From: an uncultured Clostridia bacterium
Lineage (GTDB): Bacteria; Bacillota; Clostridia; Oscillospirales; Acutalibacteraceae
DNA: 64,000 bases
Direction of reading: 5' to 3'
Assembly: GCA_944384995.1 (NCBI GenBank)
Contig: CALWVN010000003.1
Coordinates: 1 to 64,000, forward strand
The notes under the pieces were generated by a model. The model had not been told where the DNA came from. It searched no databases and saw only the letters and a list, made by a program, of their open reading frames with translations. The first letter of the stretch is position 1. Every line of letters starts with the position of its first letter. Shown here piece after piece: positions 8,201-15,901 of the stretch. The translations under genes and the position numbers were made by a program.

Positions 8201-8229
8201 AAACATATAACAGCACAAAGGAGCACGCC

Positions 8230-8844
8230 ATGCTGATCCGACGAACAAAAACATCCGAATTCGACGAAACGGAACGCTTAACGCGAGAAGCCTTTTGGAA
8301 CGTATACAGCCCGGGCTGCAGCGAGCATCTGATTTTGCATAAATTGCGGCAGTCGCCGCAGTATGTGCCGCAGCTGGACTGCGTGCTGGAGCATGAGGGG
8401 AAAATCGTCGCGCACATCGCCTACGCCGAGGGGGCGCTCACAGATGAAGCGGGCTGCACGCGGCCACTTTTGCTGTTCGGGCCCGTCAGCGTCCTGCCGC
8501 AAGATCAGAAGCGCGGCTTCGGCGGCGCGCTGATCTGCAATACGCTCGAACAGGCGAAGCGGCTCGGCTACGCGGCGGTCGTAATTACGGGCAACCCTGC
8601 GTATTATCATCGCTTCGGCTTCGAAAGCGCTTCGGCACACGGCATATTCCACAAGGAATTCCCGCAAGGGGAGGAATCGCCGTTTTTCATGTGCAAGGTT
8701 TTGGACGCGCAAAAGGCACAGGCGCTTCGGGGCGTTTATCAGGATCCACCCTGCTATTTCGTGCGGGCGAACGAGGTGGAGGCGTTTGACCGCGCCTTTT
8801 CGCCGAAAATCAAAGAAAAGCTGCCCGGGCAGCTTTCGGAATAA
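8230..8844 (+). CDS. GNAT-family N-acetyltransferase
   Basis: A 204-residue acetyltransferase of the GNAT fold, using acetyl-CoA to modify an unknown amine. The acetyl-CoA pyrophosphate loop is visible as VSVLPQDQKRGFGGALI near residues 95-110, and the following helix and strand (LGYAAVVITGNPAYYHRFGF) match the family, close to the YhbS/predicted acetyltransferase subgroup. The length is usual. ATG 8230 follows AAAGGAG. It ends 11 bases before the nitrilase-family gene and is probably co-transcribed with it. Confidence 0.88.
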   Translation: MLIRRTKTSEFDETERLTREAFWNVYSPGCSEHLILHKLRQSPQYVPQLDCVLEHEGKIVAHIAYAEGALTDEAGCTRPLLLFGPVSVLPQDQKRGFGGALICNTLEQAKRLGYAAVVITGNPAYYHRFGFESASAHGIFHKEFPQGEESPFFMCKVLDAQKAQALRGVYQDPPCYFVRANEVEAFDRAFSPKIKEKLPGQLSE

Positions 8845-8855
8845 GGAGACGGACT

Positions 8856-9734
8856 ATGCACAGCTTAAAAGTCGCGTTGTTACAGCTTTTGCCGGGGCAT
8901 ACACAGGCGGAAAATCTGCAAAAGGGGCTTGACGCCTGCCGCAAGGCAAAGACGATGGGTGCAGACATCGCCTTGTTCCCCGAAATGTGGAACACGGGAT
9001 ATTGCATTCCGCAGGATGCGGCCGCCTTGCGCGCAGCTGCCATTTCGGCGGACAGCGATTTCGTTCGTGCCTTCTCGGATGCGGCGCGCGAGCTTCAAAT
9101 GGCGGTGGCGCTTCCCTTCTTGGAATCTTTCGACCCTGCACCGCGCAATTCGGTGTGCGTGTTTGACCATAAGGGGCAAGAGGTGCTGCGCTACGCCAAG
9201 GTGCACACCTGTGCGTTCGACCTCGAACGCCCGCTCACACCGGGCGGCGGCTTCTCCGTTGCCGACTTGGAAACGGCGGGCGGTACGGTGAAGATCGGAA
9301 CGATGATCTGCTTCGACCGCGAATTTCCCGAGAGCGCGCGGCTGCTGATGCTCGGCGGCGCAGAGGTGATCCTTGCGCCGAACGCCTGCCCGATGGAAAT
9401 CAACCGTCTTTCCGTATTGCGCGCCCGCGCCTATGAAAATATGCTCGCCATCGCGACCTGCAATTATCCGGCGGGGCAGCCCGACTGCAACGGGCATTCG
9501 ACGGTGTTCGACGGCGTGGCATGGCTCCCCGACGAGCCGGGCTCGCGGGATATGTGCATTTTGGAAGCGCCCGAAACAGAGGGAATATACTTAGCAAGCA
9601 TTGACCTTTCCCGGCTTCGCGCGTACAGAAAAGAGGAAGTCATGGGCAACGCCTATCGCCGCGTGCCGACGTACGGCGCGCTTTTAGACCCCAAAGTGCA
9701 CGAACCGTTTGTGCGGAACGGAAAATCTGAATAA
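8856..9734 (+). CDS. Carbon-nitrogen hydrolase (nitrilase superfamily)
   Basis: A 292-residue amidohydrolase. The Glu-Lys-Cys triad of the nitrilase superfamily is visible: E in ALFPEMW (about residue 43), K in RYAKVHTC (about 115), and C in MICFDREFPE (about 150). Relatives hydrolyse omega-amides, N-carbamoyl compounds or similar linear C-N bonds in the cytoplasm; the substrate is not resolvable here. ATG 8856 follows AAGGAG. The gene ends at a strong bidirectional terminator shared with the convergent Amt gene, so nitrogen salvage is a possible theme, but that is inference. Confidence 0.9.
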   Translation: MHSLKVALLQLLPGHTQAENLQKGLDACRKAKTMGADIALFPEMWNTGYCIPQDAAALRAAAISADSDFVRAFSDAARELQMAVALPFLESFDPAPRNSVCVFDHKGQEVLRYAKVHTCAFDLERPLTPGGGFSVADLETAGGTVKIGTMICFDREFPESARLLMLGGAEVILAPNACPMEINRLSVLRARAYENMLAIATCNYPAGQPDCNGHSTVFDGVAWLPDEPGSRDMCILEAPETEGIYLASIDLSRLRAYRKEEVMGNAYRRVPTYGALLDPKVHEPFVRNGKSE

Positions 9735-9754
9735 AACCAAAAAGACAAAAAGGC

Positions 9755-9786
9755 AAAGCCGACGCGATTTCGCGTCGGCTTTTTCT
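9755..9786. terminator. Bidirectional intrinsic terminator
   Basis: AAAGCCGACGCG and CGCGTCGGCTTT form a 12-bp stem with an ATTT loop, with T-runs on both strands. It separates the convergent nitrilase-family and Amt-PII genes. Confidence 0.85.
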
Positions 9787-9799
9787 GTGCAAATTCGTT

Positions 9800-11545
9800 C
9801 TATTCTATATCCTGCAGCGCGTCGTAGCCGTGCTCGTTGGTGCTGACTTTGATGACGTCCTCCACATCGTAGACGAAGATCTTGCCGTCGCCGATGTTGC
9901 CCGTATACAGGACTTTCTGCACGGTGTCTACCAAAACTTCAGTCGGGATCTTCGAGATCACCACGTCGATCTTGACTTTAGGCAGCAGCCGTGTTTCCAC
10001 GGGTGCGCCGCGGAAATAGGTCTGGTGGCCCTTCTGCATGCCGTGGCCAAACACGTTGGTGATCGTGATGCCTGTTACGCCGAGCTTTTCCAGCGCATCC
10101 TGCAATTCGGCAAAGCGTGACTGGTTGGTGATGATGGTGACCTTGGTCATCTTCACGCCGTCCGCCGCGCGCGGCACATGAACGACGGGTACGACTTCTT
10201 CTGCCGGAGTGGATGCCGCCGGTGCCGCGGGAACCTTTGCAGCTGCGGGACCCGCGCTATCCGATGCGGGCGCGCTCACGGCGGTGACCGGCGCAAAGTC
10301 CGGATACGCCACGTTGCCGTGCTCGCCGATATCAAGGCCTTCGATCTCCTCTTCGGGCGAAACGCGGATGCCGCAGGTCTTTTTAAGAACCAGCCAAACA
10401 AGCGCGGAAGAAACAAAGGTGAAAGCGCCGACCGCAAGGATGCCGAGCAGCTCCACACCCAACAGACGGAACCCGCCGCCGTAGAACAGACCGTTGACGG
10501 TAGAAAGCGAGGTCACGCCCTCTTTGGCGAAAAGGCCTACGCAGATCGTGCCGAATACGCCGCAGCCGAGATGCACCGAGGTCGCACCGACGGGGTCATC
10601 GATCTTGATGCGGTCAAAGAATTTGACGAACAACACGACCAGCACGCCCGCCACGGCGCCGATGATCATGGACGCGCCCACGCTCACATAGGCGCAGCCG
10701 CCCGTTATGGCAACGAGTCCCGCCAAACACCCGTTGACCGTCATGCCAAGGTCGGGCTTGCCGATGAGGATCCACGAAGCGATAGTGGAAGTCAGCACCG
10801 CGACGATGGCGGAGGTGTTGGTGGTCATCAGGATATGCACGATATCCGAGGGGTTCTGGAAGCTCATGGTCGAACCGGGGTTAAACCCGAACCAGCCGAG
10901 CCACAGGACAAAAAGCCCGATGACGGCCAGCGACATGCTGTGTCCGGGAATGGCGCGCGGCTTGCCGTCGCTGCCGTATTTGCCGATGCGCGGGCCTAAG
11001 ATCATCGCGCCCGCAAGCGCCGCCCAGCCGCCGACGGAGTGCACGACCGTGTCGCCGGCAAAATCCATGAAGCCGAGGTCGGCAAGCCAGCCGCCGCCCC
11101 ATACCCAGTGCCCGATGATGGGGTAAATGACCAGCGTGAGCACAAAGGAGAAGATAATAAACGAAAGGTACTTGATCCGTTCGGCGACTGCGCCGGAAAC
11201 GATGGTCGCCGCCGTGCCGCAGAACACGAGCTGGAAGAAGACCTTGCCCCAGAACGGGACGCTTGCGGTCAGCGTATCGTCATAAAAGCTGAGATCGCCG
11301 CCGCCTAATATAAACAGGTGTTCGGTTCCGATAAACGGATTGTCGCCGCCGAACATCAGACCCCAGCCTAAGAGCAGAAAGCCGAGGGACGAAACGGCAA
11401 ACACGATGAAATTCTTGGAAAGAATGTTGACCGTGTTTTTTGCGCGCGCAAAGCCCGCTTCCACCGAGGCAAACCCAAGGTTCATAAAGAACACTAAGAT
11501 CGCCGCGAGGAATACCCACAGGGTGTCGATGAGACTGAATTCCAT
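9800..11545 (-). CDS. amt: Ammonium transporter fused to a C-terminal PII domain
   Basis: A 581-residue membrane protein. Residues 1-400 are an Amt/MEP/Rh ammonium channel with 11 predicted membrane segments; FASVEAGFARAKNTVN and GDTVVHSVGGWAALAGA are family signatures. An Ala/Pro-rich linker (about 425-460) leads to a GlnB/PII domain of about 115 residues (VKMTKVTIITNQ to the end). In free PII the T-loop plugs the channel. Here the T-loop reads GMQKGHQTYFRGAPVETRLLPK in two parts, with the uridylylation tyrosine (Y51 of E. coli GlnB, after RGAE) replaced by V, so classical uridylylation is unlikely. ATG 11545 was chosen over 11551 by spacing to GGAGG. Transcription is preceded by a leader terminator. 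Confidence 0.92.
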   Translation of the reverse strand: MEFSLIDTLWVFLAAILVFFMNLGFASVEAGFARAKNTVNILSKNFIVFAVSSLGFLLLGWGLMFGGDNPFIGTEHLFILGGGDLSFYDDTLTASVPFWGKVFFQLVFCGTAATIVSGAVAERIKYLSFIIFSFVLTLVIYPIIGHWVWGGGWLADLGFMDFAGDTVVHSVGGWAALAGAMILGPRIGKYGSDGKPRAIPGHSMSLAVIGLFVLWLGWFGFNPGSTMSFQNPSDIVHILMTTNTSAIVAVLTSTIASWILIGKPDLGMTVNGCLAGLVAITGGCAYVSVGASMIIGAVAGVLVVLFVKFFDRIKIDDPVGATSVHLGCGVFGTICVGLFAKEGVTSLSTVNGLFYGGGFRLLGVELLGILAVGAFTFVSSALVWLVLKKTCGIRVSPEEEIEGLDIGEHGNVAYPDFAPVTAVSAPASDSAGPAAAKVPAAPAASTPAEEVVPVVHVPRAADGVKMTKVTIITNQSRFAELQDALEKLGVTGITITNVFGHGMQKGHQTYFRGAPVETRLLPKVKIDVVISKIPTEVLVDTVQKVLYTGNIGDGKIFVYDVEDVIKVSTNEHGYDALQDIE

Positions 11546-11565
11546 ATGCATCTCTCCTCCGAAAT

Positions 11566-11619
11566 AAAAAAGAAAAACAGAGGGCAGCCGACGCCGATGG
11601 GGACGTCTCTGCCCTCTGT
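11566..11619 (-). promoter_or_regulatory. Leader terminator/attenuator of amt
   Basis: On the minus strand ACAGAGGGCAG (11619-11609) pairs perfectly with CTGCCCTCTGT (11587-11577), with an inner GACG/CGTC helix, and is followed by TTTTCTTTTTT. The hairpin begins about two bases after the predicted transcription start and ends 20 bases before the start codon. It is therefore an intrinsic terminator within the 5' leader and implies an antitermination mechanism. No alternative pairing or known riboswitch core is evident. Confidence 0.7.
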
Positions 11620-11627
11620 TTTGCATT

Positions 11628-11656
11628 ATCATATCATAAAACTTGCAGGATGTCAA
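11628..11656 (-). promoter_or_regulatory. Sigma-A promoter of amt
   Basis: Minus-strand TTGACA (11656-11651), a 17-base spacer and TATGAT (11633-11628): a near-consensus promoter. It faces the leader terminator. The rest of 11657-11859 is AT-rich and without genes. Confidence 0.8.
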
Positions 11657-11859
11657 GACAATGATTTCTGTTTCTTACAATAAAGTTCAAATGAAAAATC
11701 GTTTAAAATTACTTGAATTCGCGCAAATATAACGATATAGCAAAGAAAATCAGTTAATTTCTACAAAAATATAGGCTGAGAAAGTAAGAAGCACTACAAA
11801 AATGAAATTTCACAGAAAGTTAAAATTTGCAGGAAAATTTCAAAATCCTGCAAGTTGTC

Positions 11860-13473
11860 CTAACGGTGAAACGCCGGAGAGCAGACGGCTGAACCCTGCG
11901 CAAAAACCGCTTCCCCGTCCTTATAGGTCGCAAGCACTTGCAGGGTACGAAGATCCTGCGGCAGCACGCACAGGGGGTTGCGGTCTAAAATGACAAAGTC
12001 TGCGCGCTTGCCGGGTATGAGTGTGCCTTTTTGCATCTCTTCCCCGTATTGCCATGCTGCCGTGCGTGTGACGGCGGCAAGCGCAGCAGCTGCGGAAACT
12101 GCCTGATGTGCACCAAGCGTAACACCGCTTTTGGTCTGCCGCCGGACTGCGCACCAAAGCGTTTCCAACATGTCGGGCGCAATGACGGGGGCGTCCTGAT
12201 GAAAGGTAAACGGCAGATCTGCATGCAGCGCAGCGCTCGCGGGGCTTAAATTCTCCGCACGGGCCTTGCCGAGATTTTTAAGATGCACGTCGCCCCAGTG
12301 GTAGGCGTGCGCGACAAAGAAGGAGGCAACAGCGCCGAGTGCGGCAGCTTTTCGAATCTGGTCTTCGCCGAGAAACTGCGCGTGGATCATCACGGGGCGC
12401 AGAGCTTTGAGCGTAGGGAAACTTTCCTCGGCGCGCGCAAGGCACCGCAAAAACTGCTCACATGCCGCGTCGCCGTTGCAATGTGCCAAAAGCTGTATGT
12501 GCTTTTCCGCAGCAAAGCAAAATGCTTCGTACACCTGCTCGTCTGACATTACACCGTAACCGCAGTAGACGGGATCGTCGCCGCCGAGATACGGTGCGCG
12601 CATCCACGCCGTGCGCCCCTGCGGCGACCCGTCTAAGAATATTTTGACGCCGCCCACGCGGCAGTGCGGATTGCCCGATTGCGCAATCAGTGTCCGCGTC
12701 GTGTCAAAGCTCTGCAAATCCGTGTATACGACCAGATCCAGCTGCAAAAGGTCACTCGACAAAAGGTGCTTGTATGCGGGCAGCATTTCCGCCGTGCACA
12801 TGCCCTCCTGCACGGTGGCGATGCCGTGCGAAGCATACAGTTCCTGCGCCTTGCGGTAGCTTTGGAGGAGCGTCGCATTATCAGGCGGCGGCATTTGCTT
12901 TAGATAATGAAAAAAGGCGTTTTCCTCCATGTAGCCGGTCGGCGAACCGTTTTGCATTTCGATCCTGCCGCCGTCTGGTGCTTTTGTCTGCGCCGTTACG
13001 CCAAACGCTTCCAGCGCCGCCGAATTGAACCAGCCCATGTGCCCCGATTTGTGACGGATCACAAGCTTGTGCTGCGGCGCGAGCGTATCTAAGTCCGCAA
13101 GGCTCGGGGCTTTGCCGTTTTCCATGTCAGCGGGATCAAAATCCCATGCCGTGATCCATGCGCCGGGCGAAAGCGCCTTTTCCCGTGCAAAATCCGAAAT
13201 GCGCGCCTGTATGTCCTGCAACGTGCGCGTACCGTTCAAGGAGACCTGCAAAAACGAGTAGGCAACCTGCGTGAAATGGCTGTGCGCGTCGATGAAAGCA
13301 GGCAGCAGCGCCGCACCGCCGAGATCCACCCGACGGCATGCACCGCCGGCCTTTTCCGATATCGTGCGCAGGTCGCCGACTTCAAGGATTCTGCCGCCCT
13401 CTGCGAGCAGCGCTTGCGCCGTCGTACCGCGCGTCATAGTCACGATATCGCCGCCGTAAAACAGGGTTTGCAT
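11860..13473 (-). CDS. YtcJ-like metal-dependent amidohydrolase
   Basis: A 537-residue enzyme of the Amidohydrolase_3 (YtcJ/NfdA) family, a TIM-barrel hydrolase with one or two metals. It shows IDAHSHF near residue 62 (metal ligands), VIRHKSGHMGWFNSAALE, the lysine segment VGGVKIFLDGSPQGRTAW, LLAHCNGDAAC, MIHAQFL and FHQDAPVI with further His/Asp ligands, and a C-terminal GKRADFVILDRNPL closing the beta-sandwich. The family acts on formamides or other N-acyl compounds; the substrate is unknown. ATG 13473 follows AAAAGGAG. It is a single-gene unit, divergent from mraZ. Confidence 0.9.
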   Translation of the reverse strand: MQTLFYGGDIVTMTRGTTAQALLAEGGRILEVGDLRTISEKAGGACRRVDLGGAALLPAFIDAHSHFTQVAYSFLQVSLNGTRTLQDIQARISDFAREKALSPGAWITAWDFDPADMENGKAPSLADLDTLAPQHKLVIRHKSGHMGWFNSAALEAFGVTAQTKAPDGGRIEMQNGSPTGYMEENAFFHYLKQMPPPDNATLLQSYRKAQELYASHGIATVQEGMCTAEMLPAYKHLLSSDLLQLDLVVYTDLQSFDTTRTLIAQSGNPHCRVGGVKIFLDGSPQGRTAWMRAPYLGGDDPVYCGYGVMSDEQVYEAFCFAAEKHIQLLAHCNGDAACEQFLRCLARAEESFPTLKALRPVMIHAQFLGEDQIRKAAALGAVASFFVAHAYHWGDVHLKNLGKARAENLSPASAALHADLPFTFHQDAPVIAPDMLETLWCAVRRQTKSGVTLGAHQAVSAAAALAAVTRTAAWQYGEEMQKGTLIPGKRADFVILDRNPLCVLPQDLRTLQVLATYKDGEAVFAQGSAVCSPAFHR

Positions 13474-13568
13474 GCAATAAACACTCCTTTTCCCTTTCCT
13501 GTATTATCCTGCGCGCGGGAGTGCGAAATATCCGTCCACCGCTTTGAATCCGAAAATCAGGAGGAAAC

Positions 13569-13585
13569 GTGGGAAAATTTCCCAC
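13569..13585. promoter_or_regulatory. Perfect palindrome upstream of mraZ and ytcJ-like gene
   Basis: GTGGGAAAATTTCCCAC is an odd-centred perfect palindrome in the 364-base divergent intergenic region. It could be an operator. The GTGGG half resembles the TGGG repeats bound by MraZ, though MraZ boxes are usually direct, not inverted. The rest of the region holds the mraZ promoter and no gene. Confidence 0.35.
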
Positions 13586-13717
13586 CGTTTCAAAATATAC
13601 CCAAGACAAAAGCAAATATACGCCAATGCGTACAAAAGAGCACGAATTTTGCCGATTTTTTGTAGATTATGGTTAAAAGCTGTCTGAAATATTTGTTCAA
13701 AATTTTCGGAAAACCGC

Positions 13718-13746
13718 TTGCAAAAGCGGGACGGATTGATTATAAT
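13718..13746 (+). promoter_or_regulatory. Sigma-A promoter of the mraZ division cluster
   Basis: TTGCAA (13718-13723), a 17-base spacer and a perfect TATAAT (13741-13746). The -35 lies inside the palindrome CCGCTTGCAAAAGCGG (13714-13729), a plausible repressor site. Confidence 0.8.
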
Positions 13747-13837
13747 GGTGGTACTAATAGGAAATAAAAGCAAACTGAAAGGCACTCAGAGGAAATAGAA
13801 GTACCATTTTGCAGGATAAGTGGAGGTGAACGGCGGT

Positions 13838-14248
13838 ATGATGTTTCAGGGCAACGCGGAATATACACTGGATGCGAAAAACCGTCTGTTCATCCCTGTC
13901 AAGATCCGGGAACAGGTGGGCGACAGCTTCATTTTGTTCCTGCCCCCGCGCGAAAAATGCCTGTATATATACAGCGAAGCGCGCTGGGAGGAGGTCGCAC
14001 GGGAAGTGCTTGCCAAAAATGACCGTGGGTATGAGCGCCTGATCTTCGGAAACGCCGTCACGGCGGAGACGGACAAGCAGGGGCGCATCACCATCCGCGC
14101 GGACTTCTGCAAACGCATCGGGCTGAAAAAGTCCGTTACCATTGCGGGTACGGGCGAACGCCTTGAGATCTGGGATACCGCTACGCGCAACGAAGAGCTT
14201 GCGCGCCTTGCCGAGTCTGCCGATACCTATTCGGATATCCGCTTTTAA
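13838..14248 (+). CDS. mraZ: Transcriptional regulator MraZ
   Basis: A 136-residue protein made of two AbrB-like swapped-hairpin repeats: EYTLDAKNRLFIPVKIRE near the start and a second repeat around AVTAETDKQGRITIRADF. MraZ forms a ring, binds repeats upstream of its own gene and represses the division/wall cluster. It is the first gene of that cluster, as in most bacteria. A GTG at 13820 is in frame, but ATG 13838 lies 9 bases after GGAGGTG and gives the family's usual MF-type N-terminus. It is followed 15 bases later by rsmH. Confidence 0.95.
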   Translation: MMFQGNAEYTLDAKNRLFIPVKIREQVGDSFILFLPPREKCLYIYSEARWEEVAREVLAKNDRGYERLIFGNAVTAETDKQGRITIRADFCKRIGLKKSVTIAGTGERLEIWDTATRNEELARLAESADTYSDIRF

Positions 14249-14263
14249 CGGGAGCGCGGCGCT

Positions 14264-15196
14264 ATGGATTTTGTGCATCTTCCCGTACTGCTGTCCGAAA
14301 CCATCGACGCGCTGCATATCCGCCCGGACGGGTTGTACTGCGACTGTACGGCGGGCGGCGGCGGACATTCGGCGGCGATCCTGTCTCACTTGAATGAATG
14401 CGGCAGGCTGATTGCCGTTGACCGTGACCCCGATGCCATAGCTGCGCTGCAAGCGCGTTTTGAAAAGGAAGCGCGTGTGCGCGTGGTGCACAGCACGTTT
14501 GACCGAATTACAGACATTTTGCGCGGCGAGCGGGCGGACGGCGTTCTTGCCGATCTCGGTGTGAGCTCTTACCAGTTGGACACGCCCGAGCGCGGCTTTT
14601 CTTTTCACAAGGATGCGCCTCTGGATATGCGCATGAGCAAAACAGGGCTTTCGGCGGCGGACGTGGTGAATACGTATTCCGAAGCTGCACTGCGGCAGAT
14701 TCTGCGCGATTACGGCGAAGAAAAATATGCAGCCTCCATTGCACACAGCATCGTGCGCGCTCGGGAAGAAAAAACGATCGAAACGACGTTCCGCCTTGTG
14801 GACGCCATCAAACAGGCACTGCCGCAAAAGGCAATGCGCGACGCGCACCCCGCGCGGCGTACGTTCCAGGCGATCCGGATTGAAGTCAACGGCGAGCTTT
14901 CCATGCTCGAAGGCGCGCTGGACGCGATGTTCGATTCGCTTCGCGTCGGCGGCGTTTTGGCGGTCATCACGTTTCATTCTTTAGAGGATAGATTGGTCAA
15001 GCGGCGGTTTGCCGCCTTTGCCGAAGGCTGCACCTGTCCGAAGGAATTCCCCGTCTGCGTGTGCGGCAAAAAACCGCGCGGGGAGGTCCTTTTGAAAGGC
15101 AAGGCACCGGCAGAAAGCGAGATCCAACAAAACCCCCGTGCGCGAAGTGCCAGACTGCGCGCTGTGCGCAAACTGCGGGATACACAAGAGGGCTGA
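14264..15196 (+). CDS. rsmH: 16S rRNA (cytosine-1402-N4)-methyltransferase
   Basis: A 310-residue RsmH (MraW), which methylates N4 of C1402 in the 16S rRNA decoding centre using SAM. The family signatures are clear: HLPVLLSETIDAL at the N-terminus, the SAM motif CDCTAGGGGHSAAIL, DGVLADLGVSSYQLD, RGFSFHKDAPLDMRM, HPARRTFQAIRIEVN and ITFHSLEDRLVKRRF. The C-terminus has paired cysteines (CTCPKEFPVCVCG), as usual in Firmicutes. The position after mraZ is standard for this cluster. Confidence 0.97.
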   Translation: MDFVHLPVLLSETIDALHIRPDGLYCDCTAGGGGHSAAILSHLNECGRLIAVDRDPDAIAALQARFEKEARVRVVHSTFDRITDILRGERADGVLADLGVSSYQLDTPERGFSFHKDAPLDMRMSKTGLSAADVVNTYSEAALRQILRDYGEEKYAASIAHSIVRAREEKTIETTFRLVDAIKQALPQKAMRDAHPARRTFQAIRIEVNGELSMLEGALDAMFDSLRVGGVLAVITFHSLEDRLVKRRFAAFAEGCTCPKEFPVCVCGKKPRGEVLLKGKAPAESEIQQNPRARSARLRAVRKLRDTQEG

Positions 15197-15235
15197 CGCG
15201 GAATACACGCGGGCGGCAGGAAAGGGAAGGCAGAC

Positions 15236-15787
15236 ATGGCGAGATACCAAAAATACAGTGACGCGGACTTCGCAAGGTTTGAAACGTCTGCGCCCGCATA
15301 CAATCAAAACGCGGCGCGCAAGCTCGCGCCGAAGCCCGAAGCGTCGCCGAAGCCGCCGATGCGGCTGGTGGAGCGCAAGAAAAAGACGGTCGCCCAAGCG
15401 CGGCGGGAAATGAAGATCGGCGCGCGGCAGGCGGCGAAGATTTTGGCTGTATCCGTTTTTCTGCTGTCCATGTTCGCCGTGCTTTTGTACGGCAGGTTGC
15501 GCGTGGACGAGCTTACCCGTGAGGTGGATGCGGCCTCTGTACAGCTGCAGGAGGCGCAGGATGAATACACACGCTTGAACATGCAGCTGGATTCCGAATT
15601 TTCCCTTGAGCGCGTCGAGACCTATGCGCAGGATGTGCTGGGCATGACGAAAGCGGAGGGGTATCAGATCGAGCATATCGACCTGTCCGGAGAGGATGCA
15701 GTGGTTATCTCCGGTGACAAGACCCTGTCCGAAAGCAGCGAGGGTTCTTTTGTTGAACGGGTTTTGGAATATCTGAAATCGGAATAA
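15236..15787 (+). CDS. ftsL: FtsL-like division protein
   Basis: A 183-residue bitopic membrane protein with the size, topology and position of FtsL. A basic, Pro/Ala-rich cytoplasmic segment (1-65) leads to one membrane helix (ILAVSVFLLSMFAVLLYG, about 69-86), then a coiled coil (VDELTREVDAASVQLQEAQ) and an FtsL/DivIC-like end (SLERVETYAQDVLGMTKA). FtsL, with DivIC/FtsB and FtsQ/DivIB, activates septal peptidoglycan synthesis. Primary sequence is poorly conserved in this family, so the call rests partly on context between rsmH and the class B PBP. ATG 15236 follows GGGAAGG. Confidence 0.85.
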   Translation: MARYQKYSDADFARFETSAPAYNQNAARKLAPKPEASPKPPMRLVERKKKTVAQARREMKIGARQAAKILAVSVFLLSMFAVLLYGRLRVDELTREVDAASVQLQEAQDEYTRLNMQLDSEFSLERVETYAQDVLGMTKAEGYQIEHIDLSGEDAVVISGDKTLSESSEGSFVERVLEYLKSE

Positions 15788-15799
15788 AATAGGTATGAA

Positions 15800-15871
15800 A
15801 ACGAGGGTTGAGGCTAAGGCAGCCTTGACTCTCGTTTGGTTCATCAAACCGTTACGTGCATTTCTTGCACG
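15800..15871 (+). promoter_or_regulatory. Three tandem hairpins before the PBP gene
   Basis: A 16-bp stem with G-T pairs (15800-15815 with 15821-15836) is followed by GGTT/AACC (15838-15850) and a 6-bp hairpin CGTGCA/TGCACG (15855-15871). Together they fill the 114-base gap between ftsL and the PBP start at 15902. No T-run follows the first stem, so processing, mRNA stability or translational control is more likely than termination. Confidence 0.5.
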
Positions 15872-15901
15872 ATGCTTTTTCTTAGGAAAGGAGTGCGTAC
15901 C

